DNA from: Liolophura sinensis
Taxonomy: Eukaryota; Mollusca; Polyplacophora; Chitonida; Chitonidae
Length of the DNA stretch: 64,000 nucleotides
Direction: 5' to 3'
Assembly (NCBI RefSeq): GCF_032854445.1
Contig: NC_088301.1
Location: 52,875,187 to 52,939,186, forward strand
Of this stretch, positions 12,893 through 24,400 are shown in pieces. The notes beneath the pieces are model-generated. The model saw only the letters and a list, made by a program, of their open reading frames with translations, was not told the DNA's origin and ran no database searches. The translations under genes were made by a program, and so were the position numbers. The stretch's first letter is position 1. Every line of letters begins with the position of its first letter.

Positions 12893-13034
12893 ATACAGTT
12901 GTCTTGAGGCCATGTTGTCTCTCAAACAAATGAATCTTATGCTTCAGTGCATATAGTGAAACGCACACTCCAGGAAGGACAATGACTAAATTCATTTGTT
13001 ACAGATCCAACATGGCCGAGAACACAAGCTGTAT
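12893..13034. repeat. Imperfect inverted repeat with about 43-bp arms
   Basis: Left arm 12893-12935 and right arm 12990-13034 are reverse complements with perfect blocks GGCCATGTTG / CAACATGGCC (12908-12917 and 13008-13017) and AACAAATGAAT / ATTCATTTGTT (12925-12935 and 12990-13000), a mismatched 7-base interval between the blocks, and an outer match around ATACAG / CTGTAT. The loop is 54 bases. It may be a foldback or MITE-type remnant, or a hairpin RNA precursor; no target-site duplication was recognised. Confidence 0.75.
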
Positions 13035-13588
13035 GTTTATATGCAAGCAGGCATATGTTACACATATATATATATTGCCATTTGTTACGATTCCATAAAA
13101 ATGTAAATGTAAACTGATCTCATATGTGAGGTGGGGGTGTAAGATTACATTTTTACAAATTAAGCAATGAGGCTAAACAAAGCCAAACGATTCAGTTTGC
13201 AATGCGTTGAAATATTTCAAACACAACTGCAATGGCTACCGGTACACGCAAAAACAACAGAGGCATACCCGACATTGAACTGGAAAACTGGAATCTTCAA
13301 TCCCGTTCAGTTTTCACATAGTACACTGTAGCTTATACATTATTATACACACCTCGAGTAAATATCTATACAAAAGACACATGCAGTCCCCCTACTTTGG
13401 AAGGCCTAATTGAATGAGTAAGAAATTAAGGCACGTGCTATCCTCCCACGAATGAATTGTAACCGCACTATCGATGATATTTAAACACTATAAAAGTCAA
13501 ATTTATAGCATATGCTTTTCTTTATAGTACAAGATCCACAGCTTTGTGTGCGCGACACATGCTGCGGTGGCAAACAACAAGCGATTCT

Positions 13589-13968
13589 CTCAGAATTGCA
13601 GACCGGCCCGGATAGCACAGTTGGTAGAGCGTCCGCTTCGGGAGCGGTAGATCCAGAATCAATCCTGGGTCGAGTCACACATAAGACTTTAAAAGAGGAA
13701 GTTGTAACTTTCTCGTTTGGGGTTCAGCATGAAGGGGATAGTGCAACGACTGGTTGACCCGTATCAGTATAATGGGTCGGGCGGTGCGGCTTACTTACCT
13801 TCGGTAAGTCGTCTCAGTGAAGCAGCACTAGATAAAAGAGCGATGGAAATCCGTCCTGCAATAAGGAGGTACATTCACACACCCTAAGTATTCCTTCGTC
13901 GTCATATGACTGAAAAATGGTTGAGCATGATGTTAAACCCCAAGCACTCACTCACTCAGAATTGCAGA
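13589..13968 (+). mobile_element. Complete tRNA-derived SINE of a second family, with target-site duplication
   Basis: The body runs from 13603 to about 13957. It opens with a tRNA-like head with a good A box (TAGCACAGTTGGTAGAGCG) and a B-box-like segment (CTGGGTCGAGTC), continues through a roughly 280-bp body containing CGTCGTCATATGACTGAAAA and GTTAAACCCCAAG, and ends in a CACT/CTCA repeat. AGAATTGCAGA occurs exactly at 13592-13602 and 13958-13968, and the match extends to 14 bp if CTC is counted. The intact head, tail and duplications show a fairly young full-length insertion. I recall this tail type from mollusc genomes; the family name is not certain. The open frame across its head is not a gene. 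Confidence 0.88.
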
Positions 13969-15300
13969 ACTGACCTCGCTTGGGTAATGACGGTCCAGCT
14001 GGATAGACCACGCCAACGCCATGAACTCCGCAAACACTACTGTATGTCAACTTCCTGTCAGCAAGGTTGACATTGCGCTATATGCTTCGTAATCACTAAT
14101 TACACTTATATGTCATATATAGATGATGTCGGACATCGCTAGCTTGATTACAAGAAGATACATATACATAAATTGTTACTCAGGAAGAAATGAAACACAT
14201 TTACTGATAATTTGTCCATGTATGTCACCTTGTCCTTTTCACGGTTATGGGGAGGTTTACTGCTGATGTTAAAGTAGAAATAAATTTGAATGTTTGGTTT
14301 TGCAAAACATCACATTTTCATTAAATTGTTCATATTTCAGTTTACACCTGAAAGTCTCAAGAAGTTTCATAACTGTAAGTTATAAAATGGTCGTTGAAGA
14401 ATCGTAAGAATGGGATAGGCCGGTGAGAATGTCCTCCTCTATATATGTGTAAATATAAGTTTTCAACCTCGATTAAAACTCGGTTCGCCTAAGATGCTTC
14501 GTATAGTTGCAATATCATACCTTAGATGTTGTTTTTCTGACAGTAAGGTTTAACTATAAGTTATTCGGTTAGCATTGGCGTGTTATTATAGGCTTTTTGA
14601 CCATGATGAACACTTCCAGGGACCGATAACTACAGGTAATCGGAACAGAGGGAGACTACCGCCAGATTCGTATTCGTATGTGTATTACAGCTTAAGGGCG
14701 CGTAGCGTTATGCATCCAGTTTTCTTCGCGGGCTCATGCAGTTACGTTCATAAAGCATCATATCGCGACAGCCGACTGGCCTCTGGCCAGTGTGAGGTGA
14801 CAGTCTCGATTCCAGTCTCCGCTGGTCCAGCATAAGTTTGAAGTCAACAGGTTTGCAGGTATAACCGTGGTGAATTAAGGTAAACAGTTGTTCACACAAG
14901 AAACGTAATACCAATCATATTTAAAAAAAAAAGAAAATGAAAAAAAAAAAGGGAAATCAGTTTTAACAATAAGTGGTGTGTGTTTTAGTCAATATAGCTT
15001 TTTAAGAGAGGTTGGAGGCCTTATTATTTTTTTATTCCATTGTTTTTAACGCCTTTACTAAAGACACCTTCTAGGTGTATGTGTAAGTAAAGGCTCAGAG
15101 TATTATACGATTTACATATTTGCAAACAAAGAGTGTATAAGCATGCTGTATCATTTAGATACATTTACTTTTTCATTATTAATAAAAAAATCTCTAGAAT
15201 GTAGTTGTGCTAAGATATGACTTTCAACAATAGCAAGGACATCGCTGGCAAAAATGTCCCTTTAATGACAAAAATGTGATATATCTGCCGATTTACAGCT
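13969..15300. other. Intergenic; CpG-denser patch at about 14,570-14,830
   Basis: The patch 14,570-14,830 has many CpG dinucleotides for this window and includes the perfect hairpin ACTGGCC-TCT-GGCCAGT (14775-14791). It may be an old repeat or a distal part of the promoter region for the exon at 15,457; neither is shown. An A-rich run lies at 14,923-14,950. Confidence 0.35.
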
Positions 15301-15456
15301 AAGGCCCATCACGAGTTTCTGGTCGGGCTATTTTTGACACAGGTAAGCATAGCCTATAGCGTGAGCCACGCGTAGTTGAAATAGACTATAGCCCATCAGA
15401 GCACGCTAAACATCATGGCGGTCTAAACAGAGAGGTGTGCTGACACCGGGGAGAAA
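15300..15456 (+). promoter_or_regulatory. Promoter / 5' UTR region with a three-codon upstream ORF
   Basis: CpG dinucleotides are dense here and in the exon that follows. At 15411-15420 CATCATGGCG resembles a YY1 site of the sort found near transcription starts, and its ATG (15415) opens a minimal upstream frame, ATG GCG GTC TAA (15415-15426), which could dampen translation of the main frame at 15457. There is no obvious TATA box at a fixed distance. The transcription start itself cannot be placed. Confidence 0.45.
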
Positions 15457-15680
15457 ATGACGGCCGAAGTTGCGGCTCCTTCCGAGTCCGTGGGACCAAC
15501 AACCATGGAAGACTTGTACAAAATTATAGAAGAAAAGGACCATTTACTGGATTTGCAGGCGTCGAAGATAAATGCGCTGAAGTTTCAAATCTCAGTTTTG
15601 TACGAGGACAGAGCGAAGCTGAGGGCACAGTTGGCGGCGTACGAGAGGGATTTCCAAAAATCATCTGAACTTGACGATGG
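15457..15680 (+). CDS. First coding exon (1a) of a coiled-coil protein; gene continues beyond the window
   Basis: ATG at 15457 has A at -3 and follows an in-frame-stopped 5' UTR. It opens 74 codons plus two bases, ended by a strong donor GTGAGT at 15681, phase 2; reading on would hit TGA at once. After a 15-residue acidic, Ser/Thr/Pro-containing lead, residues 17-70 form a charged amphipathic helix (MEDLYKIIEEKDHLLDLQAS, then KINALKFQISVLYEDRAKLR) with hydrophobic residues at heptad spacing, a dimerising leucine zipper pattern. Without a database I note only that the zipper of cGMP-dependent protein kinase I beta can be laid over it without gaps at about one quarter identity, as recalled; that is weak, because any zipper scores like this. 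Product identity is therefore open. The 48 kb downstream looks intronic. Confidence 0.72.
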
Positions 15681-18600
15681 GTGAGTTTGTTTTGCTCTTT
15701 TGTGACAGGGACGTTTCAGGAAAATACCAGATTTGGTTGAGAACGTTTTGCAACACTTTAGTAACATGTGTTGGTGATATGTAACACTTGGATAAGTTTG
15801 CAAGAGTTATGATAAAGTTTGGTATAAAATTGATCGGTAGATCGATGATAGGGAACTACATGTAGAAAGGAGAGCACTGTGGGCAGTTTAGTCGTCTCTG
15901 GTCGCATGTGTGTCGCTCAGCCAGCACACAATGTACGCCGACTTGAGAATAGCTGGCAGCTCAACAAATGCCCAGACAGTGTCAACATTGAATACATACG
16001 GGGCCACCACCAAAGAGGGATCAGTGTGTTATTGTTTTCATTTTACAGGGACTCTGTATTTTTTTTGTGTGCCATTATTTGCATCTATGAAAAAACAATT
16101 CAGTTGCCTTGGATTAGAGACCATACACTACTACAAGGAAGGCTGTGTTATATTTTATTTAACTGTGGGGGGAGATTCAAGCTTTTTGAACTTATATCCC
16201 TATACTTTCTTGTGGGACAGATAGTGAAGCAACTATTCTGATATGGCATTGAAATAAAGACTTGCAATGTAGCAGGCAGGAAACAACACTTTCTTTAGAA
16301 TTGAGACTTTACCGTTCATGCATTAATTAACAATATCACCAGCCTGGAAGACAAAGCCTTCCAGGTAGAGCAAATTATACATTGTAAGGTTGTGTTTCAT
16401 TTCTGTGATCCCTGCTGTGCAAAGAACAATGATTTATTTCTTTTTAAATTTAAACTTTGGACACAGGTATGACATTTTATACACATTACCAGTTTGGGTC
16501 ATCGGTAAAATACAGCAATGATAATCCCGCAGTGAACATGTATGCGTAGCCAGTCTTTGTGTTGAGTGTGTATACTTTACCTGTGAGATAGAAAATCACA
16601 GGATAGAAGTACCATTCAGCTTATCGACTCCATGATTAGATGTATTGGCAATATAAAACTAATCATATTTGTGACAATAATGTGGATAAGTACACATGTT
16701 CCTGTGTTTCAGGACTTAATCTTCACTGCCTTTGTCTAGTTTAAATGAAATATTTTTTCCCAGGTAAAATTTGTCAATGTTTTCAATAAAGAAAAAAACA
16801 AAACAACACCCCAAAAAACAGATTATCATTTAATCACAAAGGCATATGTGTACCATGTTTATTGTCCCAGAGTAAATTGTGAATAGACATTTTAATATGC
16901 CTGCTTCTGGAAAAGAAAATTATATATATAATGTGTTGAAATGTTTTGCTTCTTGAATTACCTCAAAAAAATTGTTTTAATTTCAAAAGTTTGTTGACAG
17001 AGATTTGAATAATCAATCCTTGCAACAGTTTAGGTTGTTATGGGCAGATATAGAGTTGTGGTTGGCATGTTACATATGATATACTGTAATTCTTTTTGCA
17101 AGTTTGCAAGATGTTTATTCAAGCATATTCTGAAGGAATTATTCTGTGTTGACTGATAAAATTATACTTTTTGTTAAGCCCTGAAACTGACCAATCCGAC
17201 TGATGTATTTTTGTCTCCAGATTAAACTAAAATATACATAAATTGCACTGAAAGTTGATCTTTCACATGCGAAAAGCTTGCGGAATTATGGTATATATGT
17301 GCGTCATCTGAAGCTGTTCTAGGTCACTGAATCTCTATTGAGGTGATATTTTGTTGAGCATATTTACTGCATAATGCATGTATGTTACGGGCATATCCGC
17401 TTGACTTCATCATTCATACTGTATGTGTCTCCCTATTGAAGATTCATTGGCCATGAGTACATACATGGACATGTACCTATATGTGTGACATGATGTCTGC
17501 AAGTTGTCTATGTGATGTCTATGAGAATTTCCTCTAATACTCTATCCCATCAGTATTTAAAAATTGTATTTTACAGATACTTTTCATATGATGCTTATAG
17601 CAACAGTGGTGATCATGATATGTAGTTTGTGGACTGGAAATGCCCAACTACATGTACATATATCACTTATATTTAATTTAAAATAATAAAAAGTATATTT
17701 AATCTCCATGATAAGAATGAATGTCCCCCAAAAGATGTACAGGTATGTACTGGTATCCAATTAAGTAACATGCAGTGTTATAAGAAGTAAGTCATATACA
17801 TGAACACTTTGAATGAGATTTAAAATTTTTCAGCTCTCAGAGTAAGCCATCTTTTTGTCAAGCTGCACGACATCTCAGACATCTTACCCAATCCATCATG
17901 ATGTTAAATCTGATCTCTAATCCAGAATCTAAAGTAAAGTCTTTCTATCTAAATTAGCATCCATTTCTCTTAATGACTTTCATGTATGCTATAGTTGAGC
18001 TCCTACAAAAAAAGGCTGTGTGTCTGTTTGTCACACCTGCCTGGACCTAGTTGATTGAAGTGAAGTGAACAGTTAACTGTGCATGTGCATCAACAAGGTT
18101 AAACAAAAATGTCCTGATTGTGTTAATGATTTAGCCAACTAGTGGCAATAAAATCTGACCCTGGTTAAAGAGCTGACCCTTATCTAAAAGTGATGCAGTG
18201 AAAGAACAGGAGGTATTGCTACCCTGTCTACCTACATCTAATCACACATGTACTTAACAGAACAAATTTATTAAACTATTGGAACTATCATTAAAGTGAT
18301 CATAAAAATAAATGTCAAAACACATGTGTAACTGGGTAGTCTTGTAGAATCCTTTATATGATTGTGTTAAATGTTTGACACATAGTTTATTTGTATAATT
18401 TGTACATGCACATGTATATATAATATATGAACTGTAGCTAATGATAGGCATGACTGACAGCTGAGCTGGATCTAAGAATAACATAGCCTCGTGTCCTGAA
18501 TTTGTTAGCTAGAAAGTAATTATAGTCCATACAAGTTACCCGTTTTACCCAACAGCTTGATAATGACTTTCAAGGACTCATTTTTCATCTTCTTGTTGTT

Positions 18601-21275
18601 GTTGAAGGAGGCTGTATTTATTTTGCAATAATTTATTATATGCATCTTGCAAAAACAGAAAACCCTTAGATTATTTTTAAAAGAATGTAATCAGAATGTA
18701 AATCCTTAGTCAAAGGTAAATCCTTGTGGAAAATGTAGTTGGGTGTCATGCTTTATATGCACACAAGTAATGCAGAATGTTGGTCTATTTTCTGCAAGGT
18801 AATCTGGGTCACAGGCACCGGACTCTGAACCATCTTAGATAGGCATTCTGTGACATCATATGTGTTATCAAGCTAACAGACATATGTTGTATACTTCCTC
18901 ACTTTAAAAATTTGAGAACGTAGATTGTTTTTGTTGTATTATATGGAAACACTGACCCTTATGGGTAGTTTGTTCACAGCTTGATGGAAAAGCGTTAAAA
19001 TTGGTTCTTGATGCTATTGAATGGACAAGTGCCACAGATAACGCCAACCATATATCTTGAAAGGGAAGTACCTACTAAAACAGCTGACCATTTAAGATGG
19101 TCCAGAGTAGGTATTGCCTGCAGGAGATCTCATGACACCACTGCAGAGGTTTAGGTAGATAATGCTGGCAGACAGGTCGACCACATGTGAGGAACTAAGA
19201 GGCACACTTCACTCACTTCTGCAGAGACGATAATGATAAGACAGTGATACAGTTCTTAGTAAACTGGTTTTTAATTGGCCAGGCTGGCCGGGCAAAACAC
19301 TGCAATTAACTGCTACATTTGTCTGTCTTTTGAAGTAAGCCTAAGCCAAAGTCTGAGTAAGGATAGCTGATGGACGGATGGAGAGGATTGATGAAGAGAA
19401 ATTAAAATGGATGAAGCAGGTGTAGCAGTTAACCTGTGTAATTGAATTGTTAGCCTAAAAAAACGAAATGTAGTTAACATAAATCTCCAGTGACTTACCA
19501 GTGATAGTGTTAATTCTAGCAAATTGTAGGGGTGTGCAAAAGCAGTGTTAACAGGGTTTCAGGCTTACAGTATGTGTATCTCTGAACTGAAACCACATTC
19601 ATATTTCAGTCCTTTAATTTCGTCATTTTTACCAGAACCTTAATGGATTCCTGTAGATTTGTAGAATTCACCAGAATCCAGTCCATAATCCATTCACCCC
19701 AAAGGCTTTAATACATATAAAAGTAAGCAGATTTAGTCTGATAAGTTAACAAAGATTCCATGTTCATAACTTTAATAGCGTGAATTATGTATATTTAATC
19801 GCAAAAAAAAAAGGTTTTAATGTGAATGTTTTAAAGGAATCCCAGCAAATTTGTGTAGAATCGGATTCCAATTGAAAGTAAAGCCCTGCACTTAAAGGAG
19901 AATCTTCTGTTTACAAATTTAAATATACGTGTACTCTTATGTATTTCTGGAAAGTGCCTTCTAATGAACACCCAGATTTACATTCCAATACGCACTGTAC
20001 ATGTACATGATTTTCTGGAAGGCCTTTACAAAAGATCAATATTAAAGATAGTTATATGTACATTAATAGGGCATGTAGGGTCATGTTTGTCTTTGTCTAT
20101 CTACAATATTTTCTGAATTTGCCTAATTTATAAACAAATGCTCAGTCATATCAGTCATTCATCACAGCTTTGTCCTGTTCACTTTTGGTGAAAAGTTAAG
20201 GAAAGTGTGGTGGGCTACTCACACAAGTGGACGGAGGCCCTTGCCTTTCAGTTGCTGGGCCAAAGAAGGCATGAGGTTCAAATCAGATCTTGGACAGGGA
20301 AGTTAGATTCTCCTAAAGATATAAATTGTTTACAAAATATACATATATCAAGATGAACAATGAAAGGACACACATGTACTAGTACTAGATGTCTAACGCA
20401 ACAAATATCTGCTTCGTGGAAGTCCAATATCTCAGAAATCACTTTCTGCTTAACAGAGCATGCTACATGTAAATTGGCTGATTCATATGGGCTGTAGAAG
20501 ATTAAAGTCCATGGTTAATCTTGTATTTCCATAGGCATTTTATCAAGCAGCTTCAGAACTGAAAGATCTTGTCTGCTAATATATCTTTCAAGGTCGTTGA
20601 AGTATGGTCTTTGTTGACATAGGTTTCTCAGGGTGGGTGATGGTTGAGTTCAGCTTCCTCAGCCTTTTCTGATAACTTGATATTGTGCTGCACTAGAAAA
20701 CCATCTGTCATGAATGGTCTGGGACATTTTGCCTGTATGCCTCAACTTCTCATGTTGATAGTTGCCAGGCGAGAAAGTTCTTGTATCTCGTATCACAAGA
20801 AATGAAAGGAGAGAATTTTAAGGCTCATGAGCCTGCCACCTTGCAGTAGCGGTATTGAATAGATACAGTATGTACAAGAGGTTGAGTGAAATACAACAAG
20901 GGGCTTAGGGTATGCTGTTACCAGATTGTACACCACATGAAAAAAAAACTTCAATGCCGCTATCCCTGAATCTTGTTAATCTGTTTTTTCTCCCCAGTGA
21001 TGGAATGTGTGATGGAAAATTGTTGTATTTATGTAATTTACTTCAAATAATAATAATAATTTTTTTTTTCAAAAAATATAGGTCTTGTCATTTTAACGTA
21101 ATTTTAATTTTTAATGTAATTTTTAATGTGTATTTAGTAGATGGGGTCCATCTCCTCATAGAAATTTAAACTGAATATTAAATAAAGTGTATTTGATAGT
21201 CTTTTTTAATTGATGTTTAAATCCTGGTTCGGAATGTAGTTAGGCCCCTGTATTTGTTGAGGTTTATTACCATGT
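15681..21275 (+). other. Long 5' intron, first part
   Basis: Donor at 15681. No exon is supported in this stretch. The 120-codon frame at 15,879-16,241 has no recognisable features, and a second frame overlaps it, so I treat it as chance. A TACATGTA at 15857-15864 begins a long series of that octamer through the intron. Confidence 0.45.
16343..16365. repeat. Short perfect inverted repeat
   Basis: CCTGGAAG (16343-16350) pairs with CTTCCAGG (16358-16365), 7-base loop. No function is suggested by its position. Confidence 0.6.
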
Positions 21276-21427
21276 CGTACTTGGGAAGGTCTGTCAGCAA
21301 CCTGCGGATGGTTGTGGGTTTCCCCCAGGCTCTGCCCAGTTTCCACCCACCATAATGCTGGCCGCCGTCGTATAAGTGAAATATTCTTGAGTACAGCGTA
21401 AAATACCAATCAAATAAATAAATAAAT
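21276..21427 (+). mobile_element. 5'-truncated SINE, same family as copies A and B
   Basis: From CGTACTTGGGAAGG onward the sequence matches copies A and B (reverse strand) through GGCCGCCGTCGTATAAGTG to the AAAT repeat tail ending at 21427. The tRNA head is missing or replaced by diverged sequence (from about 21,215). AGTCTTT occurs at 21198-21204 and 21435-21441, a possible but weak target-site duplication because it is several bases off the tail. Confidence 0.85.
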
Positions 21428-24400
21428 ATTACCAAGTCTTTGGTTGCTCACCCATGAACCTGAGTGGTGGAAAAAATGATATATTTCAAATAAAGTTCAC
21501 TGTTTTCAGTGGACATATTTGGCATGATTCTGATTGATTTATCCACCTTGTAGGGCCACTTGAAAGACATTTTTGAACTTTGATTAATTTATTATTAAAA
21601 GAACATTGTCGGCATCAAAAGTATCTTGTAAGGCCTTTATGGGCTTCTGAACATGAACGTTTACATTCTTTACTTTAAAACATTCCAAACTTTAGGTGAA
21701 ATACAGTAAGTGAAACAATAAGTCATTTTAAGATATTAGTAAGCTTTAAAATGCTCAAAGCAGCACCACTATATGTGTCTGGCACTGGGTGCCTCATTAC
21801 TTGCTCATGGAGCAGAATACAGGCTTAGTAGAGGAAACTGGTGGGAATCATAGTCGGGGTTTCTGAGGGAGTTCAGTGCTGGGGGTAACACCTGACGCTG
21901 GGCCATTTGTCAACAGGGCGGGGCACGAGAGCAAGAAATCTGTTTTCACACCACAAGATCTCAGTTGGCCCCCAAGTATTTTGTTCTGGGCCTCAGCTGG
22001 GTTCTGTACATTTTTTTTTGGTGGCTGTCTGTAAGTCAATATTTTTTGTGAAAATACGATACAGGAATGTGTTCTTCTCCACTAATATATTGTCTGAGGT
22101 GGTAGTAAGGTAACCGAAGAACTAAAACCTTTCCAACGACTCTCTGTGACACCCACCTACCTCATTAATAACTGGTTATTGGGTGCCTGAGGAATATATG
22201 CTAGTGCTGAGTTAAGGCTAGAAGACTATCAGTTACAACTGTGGTACAACATGGAAGTGAAGCTTTGTTTATTTTTCCACCTGGGATAGTGGAATTGTTT
22301 GAATGTTAGGAACACTTAAGTAAATTTGTGAGAGTATGTTAGAACCTATGAACATTCAGCTGTTTTTCCATCTAAATTTAGTCACAGAGACTGTTTTTAG
22401 TCTACCTCGAAACTGTAGCTGTATAAAAGTACTGTGGATGGTAACAGTTTGGATATAATCCTTTATAATTTCATGGTGAAACCAGAACATTTATGACATG
22501 CAAATAGAAAGCATCAGAATTTAAGCTCAGTAGTCAATAAGGCAGACGACTGAAGTTTAATGCTATTTTAAAGGCAGCAAATTATTTAGAATAAAAAGAA
22601 CACCTATCAAATAACTATTCCAATATTTGTACAGGCTTGAAAACATACATTGAAAACTACATTTATTCTGTTTCTCCCATTGTTCTTTCCATCCTCATTA
22701 TGATGCAGGTGAAGTAATCTTAATTTTATTGTACTTATGCTTTTCTGTGCATTTTTTATTTGTTTTCTAATTATACATGTGTACCCTTTTTTTCTGAGAT
22801 ATAAGAAGGGTTCCACATTATAAATTTACCATTTATGCATTGTAGAAATAGGTCCTTGGTAGCTCTGGATTCTGTTTGCATAATATCTGCTTTTTTAAGC
22901 TTCATGACTGTCCATGATGACAATATTCTCTTCCCTAATAACACTTAATGCTCTCTTAGGACCTCACAAGGAGAGTAGATCCTGTAAACTGATGATCAGC
23001 TCAAGGGTCATTTCAAAGAGTCTTGACTCATAGACCTTTGAAGAGACTGTTCCTGTTTAGCACATAAGAGCAACAAGCTGTTTTAAGAGCTTGTTTCTTT
23101 TTTTTTTGTTGTAGTCAGTTAAGATTAACTAGGTGCATGTGTACCAGCCTTTAAAAATGATGACAGTTTTGTGATTATTAACACACAGATCATCTAATAT
23201 TAAGAGTTCTTGTAAGTACACATATATGCTTTGGTTGTTGTGAACTGACTTTTCTTGTATTTGAACCAGTCCCTGATATGCTTGAGGACATCAGGTGTAC
23301 ATATAGTTGGTAATAAGATGACTTTGTACCATGTACATGGTAAAGGTGGTGTAATCTTACATCAGGTTGGGGGCTATACATAACGTATTTGTACACCTAT
23401 GATAACAGACCTGTATGCATTATATAATCTCATGAGGTGTCATTTTCATTTGTGTGATATAGCTGTCACTTATCCTGCATAGGGTTTTATACCCAGACTT
23501 TGTGCTTGAATGCAGCGTATTATAATGCTGTAGCTAGTGTGAATGGAGAAAGAAGTATGGATACATGTTTGATAAATGTTCAAAGCAGTTAAAGCAGCTG
23601 TATGTATTTAAAGATGATCTAATTCGTATAAAGTTTGCTTTTGGAGAAGTCTAAAAATATGTTTGTTTGTGACTGATGACTAACCATATTCAGTTTCTTG
23701 TCCATTCAGTCAGAGGCATGGAGAAAGCTAGGGTTTCCAGACTAACATCCTGAATAAACATCTCCCTAGGGCAGGCAAATGTGGGTGTTTCCCTTACAGG
23801 TGATAATGTTAAAGACTTCTTTAACTTTACACTTATGCTAATGCTGTCTTTACAAGTATTTAAAGCATATACATGTATTAGACCACCTTATAAATTGAAG
23901 TCATCCATGTATTTTTTTTTTTTACATTATGGCTTGTCAAGGTTCTTCATAGTTTGTTTATAAGTCCAATATACACACGTGCCTCAGTGCAAAGTTAGAT
24001 TAGTGTCGAGTATGTATGAAGATTCTGCAGGTGGAATAGTTGGCCTACTAGTCATTGTGAACAAACGTTACCTGTCAGCAACAAACAAAACTGCATTCAT
24101 AAAGCTCTTTTGTTAAGCATGCATGTTGTACATACATGACCCATGTTCTGCCCTACACCAAAATGTGAGTAGGCCATTCAATGCCTTTATGTCCCAGTTA
24201 TTCAGTAGACATTTACCAAATTGTGACTAAATTCCTCACTCTGTTGACAGACTAGTTTACAGTATGCATATCATTCACATGTACATACATGTTCATATAG
24301 GTACTTGTTTGTGGTAAAGCTATTGCTTATGTTACTTGTGTATTTATGGAACGACAGGATCCCTAATATGACATGGGTCGGTCATGTTTTTTCAAGCATG

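Noticed and set aside
20200-20320. tRNA-like words (GGTTCAAATCA) on the plus strand
   Set aside because: No cloverleaf and no recognisable SINE body follows.
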